The translations under genes and the position numbers were made by a program. From Actinomycetota bacterium (GTDB taxonomy: Bacteria > Actinomycetota > Thermoleophilia > UBA2241), in the NCBI GenBank assembly GCA_012514235.1, contig JAAZAR010000134.1, forward strand, positions 1-64,000: a stretch of 64,000 bases of DNA, written 5' to 3'. Under the pieces are notes generated by a model. It was given only the letters and a program-made list of their open reading frames with translations. It ran no database searches and had not been told where the DNA came from. This document shows, piece by piece, positions 17,430 through 26,577 of the stretch (positions within the stretch are counted from its first letter, which is position 1; every line of letters begins with the position of its first letter).

Positions 17430-18872
17430 ATGTCACTGAGCAGAGAAGCCATCGTCGAAGGCCTGCGAGGCATCCTGGGTCCAGAAGCCGTCGTCACCGA
17501 CGAGCGCGTCCTCGTCGAGAACAGCGTGGACAACTTCCGCAAGCTGCAGAACATCTTCGACGTGCACGTCATGCCCGTGCCGGCCGCCATCGTGACGCCC
17601 ACGAACGCCCGCGAGGTCGCCGCCGTGCTGACCTGGGCCAACGAGCACGGCGTCAACGTCATCCCGAAGACGGGCGGCACGGCGACCGAGGGCGGACTCG
17701 AGAGCGCCGTGCCCGACTCCGTGATCATGGACGGGTCGGCGATGAACGAGATCGTCAAGATCGACCCGTACAACATGCAGGCCACGGTGCAGTGCGGCGT
17801 GCCGCTCCAGGTGCTCGAGGACAGGGTGCGCGAGCACGGGCTCACGACCGGCCACTCGCCCCAGTCCAAGCCGGTCGCCCACCTCGGCGGCCTCGTGGCG
17901 ACGCGCAGCATCGGACAGTTCTCGACGCTGTACGGCGGCATCGAGGACATGGTCGTCGGCCTCGAAGCGGTGTTCCCGAACGGCGAGATCTGCCGCATCA
18001 AGAACGTGCCGCGGCGCGCCGCCGGCCCCGACATCCGGCACATCGTGATCGGGAACGAGGGCGCGCTCTGCTTCATCACCGAGGTGACCGTCAAGCTCTT
18101 CCCGTACTTACCCGAGAACAACAGGTTCCTGGGCTGGACGCTCATGGACATGAAGACCGGCTTCGAGGTGCTGCGCGAGGTCATGGTCGGCGGCTACAAG
18201 CCGTCGGTGGCGCGCGTCTACGACCCGGGCGACGCCGGCCTGCACTTCTCGCACTTCGCGGCGCCGGACGACTGCGTCCTGCTGTTCATGGCCGAGGGCG
18301 CGGAGGGGATCGCGAAGGCCACGGCCGATGGCATCCAGGCGATCGTCGACAGGCATCCCGAGTGCACGCAGGTCCCGAGCGAGTACATCGAGACCTGGTT
18401 CAACGACCTGTGCTGGGGCCCGGACAAGATCCTGGCAGAGGACGAGCGCATCCGGCAGACCCGCAACGTGAACCGGACGACGGAGATCAGCGCCGACTGG
18501 AGCTCCATCAACGACATCTACCAGGCGGCGCGGCAGCGCATCATCGACGAGATCCCCGACATCACGATGATGGGCGGACACTCCTCCCATAGCTACATCA
18601 ACGGCACCAACATGTACTTCAACTACTTCTTCAACGTGGTCGACGTGGGGCCCGAGGAGGAGACCGAGAAGTACTACCTGCCGATCATCAGCATCATCGT
18701 GGAGGAGACGCTCAAGCGCGGGGGCTCCATCGTGCACCACCACGGGATGGGCAAGGCGCGGGCGCCGTGGGTCAGGGACGAATACGGCTCGAGCTACTAC
18801 ATGCTCGAGACGCTGAAGACGTCGTTCGACCCCAACGGCATCATGAACAAGGGGACGATCTTCCCGATCTGA
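17430..18872 (+). CDS. FAD-binding 2-hydroxyacid (lactate/glycolate) dehydrogenase, GlcD/PCMH family
   Basis: VIPKTGGTATEGGLESAVPDSVIMDGSAMNEIVKID; C-terminal FDPNGIMNKGTIFP. Confidence 0.85.
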   Translation: MSLSREAIVEGLRGILGPEAVVTDERVLVENSVDNFRKLQNIFDVHVMPVPAAIVTPTNAREVAAVLTWANEHGVNVIPKTGGTATEGGLESAVPDSVIMDGSAMNEIVKIDPYNMQATVQCGVPLQVLEDRVREHGLTTGHSPQSKPVAHLGGLVATRSIGQFSTLYGGIEDMVVGLEAVFPNGEICRIKNVPRRAAGPDIRHIVIGNEGALCFITEVTVKLFPYLPENNRFLGWTLMDMKTGFEVLREVMVGGYKPSVARVYDPGDAGLHFSHFAAPDDCVLLFMAEGAEGIAKATADGIQAIVDRHPECTQVPSEYIETWFNDLCWGPDKILAEDERIRQTRNVNRTTEISADWSSINDIYQAARQRIIDEIPDITMMGGHSSHSYINGTNMYFNYFFNVVDVGPEEETEKYYLPIISIIVEETLKRGGSIVHHHGMGKARAPWVRDEYGSSYYMLETLKTSFDPNGIMNKGTIFPI

Positions 18873-18953
18873 CGGACGGCGGCGCGGCCGCCGAGGCCGG
18901 CGCCGCGAGGGCGCGCCGGCGGCAAGCCGGCGCCCCGGACGAGGAGCGTACGC

Positions 18954-19823
18954 ATGCGGATCGCGGTAGGCTTCAAGGTCACGCCGGACTTCGAGGCGCT
19001 GCGCGCCGCGGACTGGGCGCGCGTGGCCGCGGCCGCAGACGCGGAGGGCCGCGCCCAGGCGACCCGGTACGTCCGCCGCGTCTTCGGCGTGTTCGACGAG
19101 GCCGCGCTGGAGCTCGCCCTGCGCCTGCGCGACGCGCGCGCAGACGACGGACTCCCGACCGGTCTCGCGGCGTTCACCGTCGGCGGGCCTGACGCGTCGC
19201 CGTTCCTCCACACGCTGCAGGCGCTCGGGTTCGACTGCCTGCGGGTGGACCCCGGCGGCGGGCCGGCTTCGGCCGCAGACACCGCCGAAGCGGCCGGCGC
19301 TCTCGACTTCGCCCCCGCCGCGACGGCCGCGCTCGTCGCCGCCTGTGCGCGGCAGCTCGGCGCCGATATCCTGCTTCTGGGCGAGCGCGGGGGTCCCGGC
19401 GGCAGCGGGACGGTGCCGTTCCTCGCCGCAGAGGCGCTGGGTCGCCCGTGCGTCACCTGCGTGACCGCGATCGAGCCGGCCGGCGCCGACCGCCTGCGCG
19501 TCAGCTTCCGAGCCGACGACGGGCCCGTCCGCGCACTCACCGCCCCGCCGTGCGTGCTCGCCGTCGGCAACGCCGTCGTCAGCATGCTGCGCGTGCCGAC
19601 GCTGAAGGAGCGGCTGGCGGTCCGTGACGTGCCGGTCACGCAGTTCACGGCCGCCGACCTCGGCGTCGACGTGGGAGTCGCACTCGACCGGGCGCCGGCG
19701 GTGCGGAGCCTCGAACCCGTGGACCGGAGCCGCGCCGGCATCGTGGTGACCGGCGCGACGGCAGCCGAACAGGCGCGCGCACTGTACGAAGGGCATCTGC
19801 GCGCGCGATTGGAGGCCCTGTGA
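18954..19823 (+). CDS. etfB: Electron transfer flavoprotein beta subunit
   Basis: MRIAVGFKVTPDFEAL, FGVFDEAALELALRLRD, RVPTLKERLAVRDVPV. Confidence 0.85.
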   Translation: MRIAVGFKVTPDFEALRAADWARVAAAADAEGRAQATRYVRRVFGVFDEAALELALRLRDARADDGLPTGLAAFTVGGPDASPFLHTLQALGFDCLRVDPGGGPASAADTAEAAGALDFAPAATAALVAACARQLGADILLLGERGGPGGSGTVPFLAAEALGRPCVTCVTAIEPAGADRLRVSFRADDGPVRALTAPPCVLAVGNAVVSMLRVPTLKERLAVRDVPVTQFTAADLGVDVGVALDRAPAVRSLEPVDRSRAGIVVTGATAAEQARALYEGHLRARLEAL

Positions 19824-20812
19824 CGGCCGCGGCGCCCCTCCGGGTCGTGGCCGTCCTGGACGCCACCGGATCGGCCGCCGAGCGGCACGGGCGAGCGCTC
19901 GGTGCTTTTCTCCGGGACGGTCTCGACGCCGGCGACATCGCTCCCGGCGTCGTGACGCACGTCTTCTGCCCGCCGGGTGCGGACCCGGGCGCCGCCTCCG
20001 CCACGGCGCCCACGCTGGACGTCCGCCTCGTGCGCGTCCCGGCACACCGGCAGGACGTCGCGACCGCCGCCCTCGCCGCCCTCCAGACGGGCGACGGTGC
20101 CGACCTCTACGTCTTTCCCAGCGGCCCGTCGGGCACCGAGCTCGGCGCCCGGCTGGCCGCGCGCACCGGCGGCAGCGCCCTCACCGGCGTCCTCTCTGCC
20201 GCAGTCGGCGACGGCGTCCTCACCTGCCGGCGCGCCGCGTATGCAGGCTATCTGGAGGAAGAGTCCGCCCTGAGCCGGCGCCCGTGGTGCCTGGTCCTGG
20301 ACGCCGGCTGGGACGAGGCTCGCGCCGAGCCCCCCGAGGAGCACGTGGTGGTGGAGGCGGCGCACCTCACTCCCGAGGACCCGGGTGCGCCGCCGCTGCT
20401 CGAGATCAAGCCCCTCGAGGCGCCGCCCACCGGCGACCTCGAGACGGCGCGGTTCCTCGTGGTCGCCGGCCGCGGCGCCGGCAGCCGCCGCGGCGTGGAA
20501 CGCGCCGCCGCCGCCGCCGCCCGCATGGGCGCCGCCTTCGCCGTCACCCGACCTGTGGTGATGAACGCCTGGGCCGCCCCGGACCGCCAGGTGGGGGTGT
20601 CCGGAACGCGTGCGGCCCCGGCCGTCTGCGTCGTCGCCGGGGCCTCCGGCGCGCCGGCCTTCGTCTGGGGCATCGAACGCGCCGGTTTCATCGCCGCGGT
20701 CGACACCGACGAGCACGCGCCGATCGCCGGTGAGGCCGACGTGTTCGTCGCCGGCGACGCCCTCGATGTCCTCGAGGAGCTCGCCGACCTGGTCGACCGC
20801 CACTCGCGCTGA
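19820..20812 (+). CDS. etfA: Electron transfer flavoprotein alpha subunit
   Basis: C-terminal FAD domain: AFAVTRPVVMNAWAAPDRQVGVSGTRAAPAVCVVAGASGAPAFVWGIERAGFIAAVDTDEHAPI. Confidence 0.87.
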   Translation: MTAAAPLRVVAVLDATGSAAERHGRALGAFLRDGLDAGDIAPGVVTHVFCPPGADPGAASATAPTLDVRLVRVPAHRQDVATAALAALQTGDGADLYVFPSGPSGTELGARLAARTGGSALTGVLSAAVGDGVLTCRRAAYAGYLEEESALSRRPWCLVLDAGWDEARAEPPEEHVVVEAAHLTPEDPGAPPLLEIKPLEAPPTGDLETARFLVVAGRGAGSRRGVERAAAAAARMGAAFAVTRPVVMNAWAAPDRQVGVSGTRAAPAVCVVAGASGAPAFVWGIERAGFIAAVDTDEHAPIAGEADVFVAGDALDVLEELADLVDRHSR

Positions 20813-20853
20813 GGCACGCACATCCGCATCGTTTCCATGCCTCATGACGGAAG

Positions 20854-20887
20854 ATTGTTCAGTCATGCACTTGACTGAGCGAACAAT
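20854..20887. promoter_or_regulatory. Nested palindromes upstream of lrp (putative autoregulatory operator)
   Basis: ATTGTTC...GAACAAT enclosing and overlapping TCAGTCA-N6-TGACTGA. Confidence 0.6.
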
Positions 20888-20960
20888 AGACTGAAATACT
20901 CCGGAGAGACGGCCACCGGCGACTGCGTCGTGGCGACCAACCGCTCCGGAGGGGGAAGGC

Positions 20961-21425
20961 GTGGACCAGCTCGACCGAGACGTGCTCCTGGCCCTGCAGG
21001 AAGACGGGCGCATCTCCAACCTCGCCCTCGCCCGGAAGCTGGGCCTTTCCCCATCCGCGATGCTCGGTCGCGTCCGCCGGCTGGAGAGGAGCGGCGCCAT
21101 CCGCGGCTACCGGGCCGTCATCGACCCGGCCGCCCTCGGCATCACCGTCCGCGCGCTGGTCGTTGCCCGCATGCACGAACACAGCGAGCAGGCCATCAAG
21201 GAGTTCGAGAGGGCCATCAAGGAAGTGCCCGGCGTCCGTGCCTGCTACCACGTCACCGGGCAGTTCGACATGGTCGTGGAGCTCGCCTTGCGCGACCTCG
21301 ACCATCTCGGTCAGCTCATCCGCGTCGACATCGCCCGCATCCCGGGCGTCATGAACCTCGAGACCATGCTCGTCCTCGCCGAGTCCGTCGAGGATCACGG
21401 CTGGCCGGTCCTCGACGAGAGCTAG
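20961..21425 (+). CDS. Lrp/AsnC family transcriptional regulator
   Basis: LDRDVLLALQEDGRISNLALARKLGLSPSAMLGRVRRLERSGAI; ends in TAG. Confidence 0.92.
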   Translation: MDQLDRDVLLALQEDGRISNLALARKLGLSPSAMLGRVRRLERSGAIRGYRAVIDPAALGITVRALVVARMHEHSEQAIKEFERAIKEVPGVRACYHVTGQFDMVVELALRDLDHLGQLIRVDIARIPGVMNLETMLVLAESVEDHGWPVLDES

Positions 21426-21473
21426 CCCGCGAGGAAGCCGATCCCCGCGGTCACATCCCAGGAGGTACACCCG

Positions 21474-22325
21474 ATGGCCAAGAAGGGTCTCTTCGACCTG
21501 CACGAGATGAAGCGCGCCGGCGAGCAGATCGCCTGGCTCACCGCCTACGACTACCCCACGGCCCAGTTCGAGGAGGCGGCCGGGATCGACATGATCCTGG
21601 TCGGTGACTCGCTCGGCATGTGCGTGTACGGCTACCCCGGCACCGTGCCGGTCACCATGGACCAGTGCATCGCCCACTGTGAGGCCGTGCGCCGCGGCGC
21701 GCCGGAGACGTTCGTCGTCGGCGACATGCCGCTGGGCAGCTACCAGCCCTCCGACGAGGAGGCGGTGCGCTGCGCGATCCGCTTCCTCAAGGAGGCCAAC
21801 GTCGACGCCGTCAAGCTCGAGGGCGGCGTGCGGACGCTGGACCGCGTCAAGGCGATCCTCGACGCCGGCGTGGCCGTCTGCGGCCACATCGGCCTCACGC
21901 CCCAGAGCTCGGGCCAGCTCGGCGGCCACAAGGCCCAGGGCCGCACGCTCGAGAGCGCCAAGCTGGTGGTCGAGGACGCCCGCGCCCTCTGCGAGGCGGG
22001 CGTCCAGCTCCTGCTCGTCGAGGCCGTGCCGCCCGAGGTCGCCGGCTTCATCCGCCGGGAGCTCCCGATCCCGGTGCTCGGCATCGGCGCCGGCGCGGAC
22101 GTGGACGGTCAGCTGCTCATCGTGAGCGACGTGCTGGGCACCTTCGCCGCCTTCACGCCCAAGTTCGTCAAGAAGTACGCCGACCTCGCCGCCGTCTCCA
22201 CGGCAGCCCTCGGCGAGTACGTCAAGGACGTGCGCGGCGGCGCCTTCCCCGAGGAGCAGCACTGCTACCGGATGCTCGAGGGAGAGCAGGAGAGGTTCGC
22301 GGCGTGGGCAGCGGGGGCCGAGTGA
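21474..22325 (+). CDS. panB: 3-methyl-2-oxobutanoate hydroxymethyltransferase
   Basis: AWLTAYDYPTAQ, DMILVGDSLGMCVYGYPGTVPVTMD, VKLEGG, GHIGLTPQS, GIGAGADVDGQLLIVSDVLG; RBS AGGAGG. Confidence 0.93.
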   Translation: MAKKGLFDLHEMKRAGEQIAWLTAYDYPTAQFEEAAGIDMILVGDSLGMCVYGYPGTVPVTMDQCIAHCEAVRRGAPETFVVGDMPLGSYQPSDEEAVRCAIRFLKEANVDAVKLEGGVRTLDRVKAILDAGVAVCGHIGLTPQSSGQLGGHKAQGRTLESAKLVVEDARALCEAGVQLLLVEAVPPEVAGFIRRELPIPVLGIGAGADVDGQLLIVSDVLGTFAAFTPKFVKKYADLAAVSTAALGEYVKDVRGGAFPEEQHCYRMLEGEQERFAAWAAGAE

Positions 22326-22350
22326 CGTCCGTTCGGAGGAGAGCCGCCTG

Positions 22351-23607
22351 ATGCACTCGATCGCCGAAGACCTCGCGCGTCAGCCGGAGCCGGGCTTCGT
22401 GCCCGCAGACCGGGTACAGCGGCTCGGCACCGAGACCGTCTTCGCGGTCTCGGCCGAGGCAGCCGCGCTCGCCTCCCGGGGCCGGACGGTCTACCCCTTC
22501 CACCTGGGCGATCTCAACATCCCCACGGCGGACCACATCGTCGAGGCCATGGACAGGGCCATCCGCGACGGCAGGACCACCTACTGCCCCAACGCGGGCA
22601 TCGCTCCCCTGCGCGAGGCGCTGGCCGCCGACGTGAGCGCCGCCCGGTGCGTCACCTACGCAGCGGACGAGGTCTCGGTGCAGCCGGGCGGCAAGCCGGT
22701 GATCGGCAAGTTCCTCATGGCGGCGATGAACGCCGGCGACGAGGTCCTGTACCCCAACCCCGGCTTTCCCATCTACAGCTCCTTCGTCGAGTTCCTGGGC
22801 GGGGTGGCCGTCCCGTACGGGTACCTCGACGCCGGCGACCGGTACGCCATCGACATCGACGCCATCGAGCGGCGCATCACGCCGCGCACCCGCATCCTCA
22901 TCCTCAACGACCTGCACAACCCCACGGCGGGCGAGTGCACCGCCGAGGAGCTGGAGCGGATCGCCGAGCTGGCCCTGCGTCACGACCTGCTGGTGCTGAG
23001 CGACGAGGCCTACTTCGACGTGCGCTTCGAGGGAGCCAGCCGCTCCATCGTCTCCCTGCCCGGCATGCAGGAGCGCACGGTCATCCTGTACACGTTCAGC
23101 AAGAAGTACGCGATGACCGGCTGGCGGCTGGGTGCGGCGATCGGGCCGCGGCCGCTCGTCGACATCATCACGCAGCTCAACGTGAACCTCGAGTCCTGCC
23201 CCAACCACTTCGCCCAGTACGGCGCCCTGGAGGCGCTGACCGGCGACCAGGCCGGGCCCCGCGAGATGATGGCCCGGCTCAAGGGACGCCGCGACGCGGC
23301 GCTGCGCATCCTGAACGCCACCCCGGGCGTGCGCTGCCACACGCCGGAGAGCACGTTCTACCTGTATCCGGACGTCACGGACGCCGTCCGCCTGACCGGC
23401 TGCGCCGGCCACGAGGACTTCCGGCGCCTCCTCCTCGACGCCACCGGCGTCTCGTTCTGCACCCGTCTGCACTTCGGGAAGGCACTGCCGGGCGAGAACA
23501 GGTACCATCTTCGATTGGCTTATTCAGGCGTCAGTACAGCACAGATCGAGGAGGGCCTCGGCGCGTTCAAGGCCTTCATCGAGACAACCGAGCCCGCAGG
23601 TTCCTGA
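22351..23607 (+). CDS. Class I/II PLP-dependent aminotransferase
   Basis: HLGDLNIPTADHI, YTFSKKYAMTGWRLGAAIG (PLP lysine), RYHLRLAYS. Confidence 0.88.
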   Translation: MHSIAEDLARQPEPGFVPADRVQRLGTETVFAVSAEAAALASRGRTVYPFHLGDLNIPTADHIVEAMDRAIRDGRTTYCPNAGIAPLREALAADVSAARCVTYAADEVSVQPGGKPVIGKFLMAAMNAGDEVLYPNPGFPIYSSFVEFLGGVAVPYGYLDAGDRYAIDIDAIERRITPRTRILILNDLHNPTAGECTAEELERIAELALRHDLLVLSDEAYFDVRFEGASRSIVSLPGMQERTVILYTFSKKYAMTGWRLGAAIGPRPLVDIITQLNVNLESCPNHFAQYGALEALTGDQAGPREMMARLKGRRDAALRILNATPGVRCHTPESTFYLYPDVTDAVRLTGCAGHEDFRRLLLDATGVSFCTRLHFGKALPGENRYHLRLAYSGVSTAQIEEGLGAFKAFIETTEPAGS

Positions 23608-23629
23608 GACCCCCTAAGGAGACACCGCG

Positions 23630-25084
23630 ATGAAAGACCTGCCCGTCGTCGGCATCGAGAGCCGCCTCCGCATGCTCTCGGACGAGAAGTGCCAGAAGAT
23701 CTACGACGCCGCGCTGACGATCATTGCCGAGATCGGCATGACGGTACCGCATGCCGAGGCGCGCGACCTGCTCGTGAACGGCGCCGGCGCGACGGTCCAC
23801 GCCAACGACGTGGTCAAGATCCCGCGGGATGCCGTCGCGGCCGCTCGCGACACCATCCCGGCCATGATCCACGTGTACGACCGCAACGGCGACCTCGCCA
23901 TGCAGCTCGGGGGCACGAACTCGTACTTCGGCACCGGCTCCGACCTGATGAGCATCTACGATTTCGAGACCGGCGAGCGCCGGCTCAGCGTGCTCGCCGA
24001 CACCGGTCGCATGGCCCACCTGTGCGACGGCCTCCCCAACATCGACTTCGTCATGTCCGCCGCGCACCCGCACGACGTGGAAGCCTACGCGTCGTACCTG
24101 GAGTGCTTCCGCGAGATGGTGAGCAACACCACGAAGCCGATGGTGATAACGGCCGCCGGCCTCGACGACCTCGCGGTCATGCACAAGATCGCCGCCGCGT
24201 TCCGCGGCGGCGAGGACGAGCTGCGCCAGAAGCCGTACTTCATCCAGTACGGCGAGCCGGTCAGCCCACTGCAGCACGCGCCGGAGGTGCTGGACAAGCT
24301 GCTCTTCTGCGCCGACAAGGGCATCCCGCTGATCTACTCGCCGGCCCCCATCGCGGGCGCCACGTCACCGATCACGCAGGCGGGTCACATCGTGCAGGCC
24401 GTCGCCGAGTCGCTCTTCGGCGCCGTCCTCCATCAGCTGCGCGTCCCCGGGGCGCCGCTGCTCACCGGCATGGGCCCGGTCAAGCTCGACATGAACACCG
24501 TCCAGGCCCTCTACAACTCGGCCGAGTACTACACCACCATCATGGGCATCACCGAGATGGCCAAATGGATGGACATCCCCAACTGGGGGTACGCCGGTAC
24601 GAGCGACTCGCAGTGTGTGGACATCAACGCCGGCATCGACATCACCGAGCTCACGCTCATCTCGATGCAGGCAGGCTCGAACCTCAACCACGACATCGGC
24701 TACCTCGATTTCGGCCTCACGGGCTCCGGCGAGCTGGCGGTCTTGACCGACGAGGTCATCTCGATGAACCGGCGCGTGCTCGAGGGCATCGAGGTCACCG
24801 ACGAGACCCTCGGCCTGGACGTGATCGAGGAGGCCGGTCAGGGCGGCGACTTCCTGCGCGCCCGCCACACCAAGAAGTTCGTGCGCGGCCAGCAGTGGAA
24901 GCCCACGCTGCTCAACCGCGACACGCAGAAGAACTGGGAGGCGGCCGGCTCCAAGACGGCCACCGACAAGGCTCACGAGAAGCTGCTCGACATCATGGCC
25001 AATCACAAGCCGGAGCCGCTCTCGGCCGAGCAGAAGCAGACCATGGACGAGCTGGTCGACGCCTACGTCGCAGCCGGCAAGTAA
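23630..25084 (+). CDS. MttB-family methyltransferase-like protein, no TAG
   Basis: RLRMLSDEKCQKIYDAALTIIAEIGMTVPHAEARDLL; IPNWGYAGTSDSQCVDINAGID; ARHTKKFVRGQQWKPTLLNRD. Confidence 0.92.
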   Translation: MKDLPVVGIESRLRMLSDEKCQKIYDAALTIIAEIGMTVPHAEARDLLVNGAGATVHANDVVKIPRDAVAAARDTIPAMIHVYDRNGDLAMQLGGTNSYFGTGSDLMSIYDFETGERRLSVLADTGRMAHLCDGLPNIDFVMSAAHPHDVEAYASYLECFREMVSNTTKPMVITAAGLDDLAVMHKIAAAFRGGEDELRQKPYFIQYGEPVSPLQHAPEVLDKLLFCADKGIPLIYSPAPIAGATSPITQAGHIVQAVAESLFGAVLHQLRVPGAPLLTGMGPVKLDMNTVQALYNSAEYYTTIMGITEMAKWMDIPNWGYAGTSDSQCVDINAGIDITELTLISMQAGSNLNHDIGYLDFGLTGSGELAVLTDEVISMNRRVLEGIEVTDETLGLDVIEEAGQGGDFLRARHTKKFVRGQQWKPTLLNRDTQKNWEAAGSKTATDKAHEKLLDIMANHKPEPLSAEQKQTMDELVDAYVAAGK

Positions 25085-25101
25085 GGATCGATGCACCAGG
25101 T

Positions 25102-25147
25102 GCAGCGGCCCCCGTCAGTCGCACTGCCGGCCGACGGGGGCCGCTGC
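25102..25147 (+). promoter_or_regulatory. Long hairpin between two mttB-like genes (attenuator/terminator-like)
   Basis: Perfect 15-bp stem GCAGCGGCCCCCGTC / GACGGGGGCCGCTGC, 16-nt loop, no T-tract. Confidence 0.5.
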
Positions 25148-25173
25148 CTTCAGGCATACGAAGAGGTGACACG

Positions 25174-26577
25174 GTGAACCAGGCCTCCCAGCCCGCGCTC
25201 GACGATCAGGGCTGCCGCACGATCCACGAGGCAGCCCTGCAGCTGCTGGAGCAGACCGGCTGCGCCGTCCTCGACCCCGAGGCGCTGGGACTGCTCGCGG
25301 CCGCCGGCGCGCGGGTGGACGGAGAGCGCGCGCGCTTCGGAGAGGCGCTCGTCGATAGAGCACGCTCGACCGCTCCCGCGCGCTACACGGTGGCCGGCCG
25401 GCGGCCGGAGCTCGACCTCCACGTCGGCCGCGGCGAACCCACCGTGCTGGCGAGCGCCTCCGGCCCGCCCTTCGTCCTCGCGGACGGACTGCAGCGGCCC
25501 GGCACGCTGGACGACCTCGTCGCCGCCGTCCGGCTCGCCCACCTCTCACCCAACATCGACGTGCTCGGCTACAGCGTGGAGCCCACCGACGTCCCCGAGG
25601 CCGCGCGGCCGCGGGTCGTCGCCCATCTGCACGCGACGGCCAGCCACAAGAGCGCGCGGTTCACCGTCACCTCGCGGGAAGAGCTCCGGGTCGCCACGGA
25701 CGTCCTCGAGATCCTCTACGGTGCAGACTGGCACGAGCGTCCGCGGCTGTGGTCGGTCATCAACACCACGTCGCCGCTGCAGTTCTCGGCAGAGGGCGCG
25801 CAGGTGCTGCTCCGCCTGGCGCGCCTGGGCCAGCCCGTCCTGGTCGCCGCCTGCGCCATGGGCGGCACGACGGCGCCGATCACGCTCGCCGGCCTGCTGG
25901 CCGTGCAGCACGCGGAGCTGCTCGTCGGCCTCGTGCTCACGCAGCTCGCCAACCCCGGGACTCCCTTCCTTTACGGCGGGACGTCCTCAGTCTCGTCGAT
26001 GCAGAGCGGGGCGCTGATGATCGGCGCCCCGGCCTACTGGACCCTCATGGAGGCCACAGTGCGGCTCGGCCACTGGCTGGGCGTCCCGGTACGCGCCGGT
26101 GGCGCAGTCACCGACGCGCATCTCCCGGACGCCCAAGCCGGCATCGAGTCAGCCCTGGCCATGGACACCGTGCTCCGCGCCGGCGCGCAGTACGTGCTGC
26201 ACTCGGCCGGCATCCTCTCGTCGTTCAACTGCTTCTCCCCCGAGAAGTTCGTGATCGACGACGAGGTCCTCACCGGCCTGCGGCTCGCGCGCCGGCCCGT
26301 CGAGATCGACGACGAGACGCTCGCGCTCGACGTCGTCGCCGCCGCCGGTCCCGGGGGCACAGTCCTCGGGCACGCGCACACGCGCAGGCATGCACGTGAG
26401 GCTGCTGCACGGACGATCATGAACCGGGCGCCCTACGAGACCTGGCGGTCCCAGGGCGCCGCCGAGCTCGCGTCGGTCGCCCGCGCCCGCGTCGAGGAAC
26501 TGCTCGAGGCCTACGAGCCGCCGGACGACCTGGATCCCGTGGTCCGGCGGCAGCTCGACGCCTACTGCCTGGGCTGA
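25174..26577 (+). CDS. MttB-family methyltransferase-like protein, no TAG
   Basis: GTG start; IHEAALQLLEQTGCAVLDPEALGLL; VPVRAGGAVTDAHLPDAQAGIES; GHAHTRRHAREAAARTIMNRAPYE. Confidence 0.88.
   Translation: MNQASQPALDDQGCRTIHEAALQLLEQTGCAVLDPEALGLLAAAGARVDGERARFGEALVDRARSTAPARYTVAGRRPELDLHVGRGEPTVLASASGPPFVLADGLQRPGTLDDLVAAVRLAHLSPNIDVLGYSVEPTDVPEAARPRVVAHLHATASHKSARFTVTSREELRVATDVLEILYGADWHERPRLWSVINTTSPLQFSAEGAQVLLRLARLGQPVLVAACAMGGTTAPITLAGLLAVQHAELLVGLVLTQLANPGTPFLYGGTSSVSSMQSGALMIGAPAYWTLMEATVRLGHWLGVPVRAGGAVTDAHLPDAQAGIESALAMDTVLRAGAQYVLHSAGILSSFNCFSPEKFVIDDEVLTGLRLARRPVEIDDETLALDVVAAAGPGGTVLGHAHTRRHAREAAARTIMNRAPYETWRSQGAAELASVARARVEELLEAYEPPDDLDPVVRRQLDAYCLG

Noticed and set aside
16191-18872. 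893-aa ORF spanning the kinase gene and the FAD dehydrogenase
   Set aside because: N-terminal half is an out-of-frame shadow of the kinase; the real start is ATG 17430.
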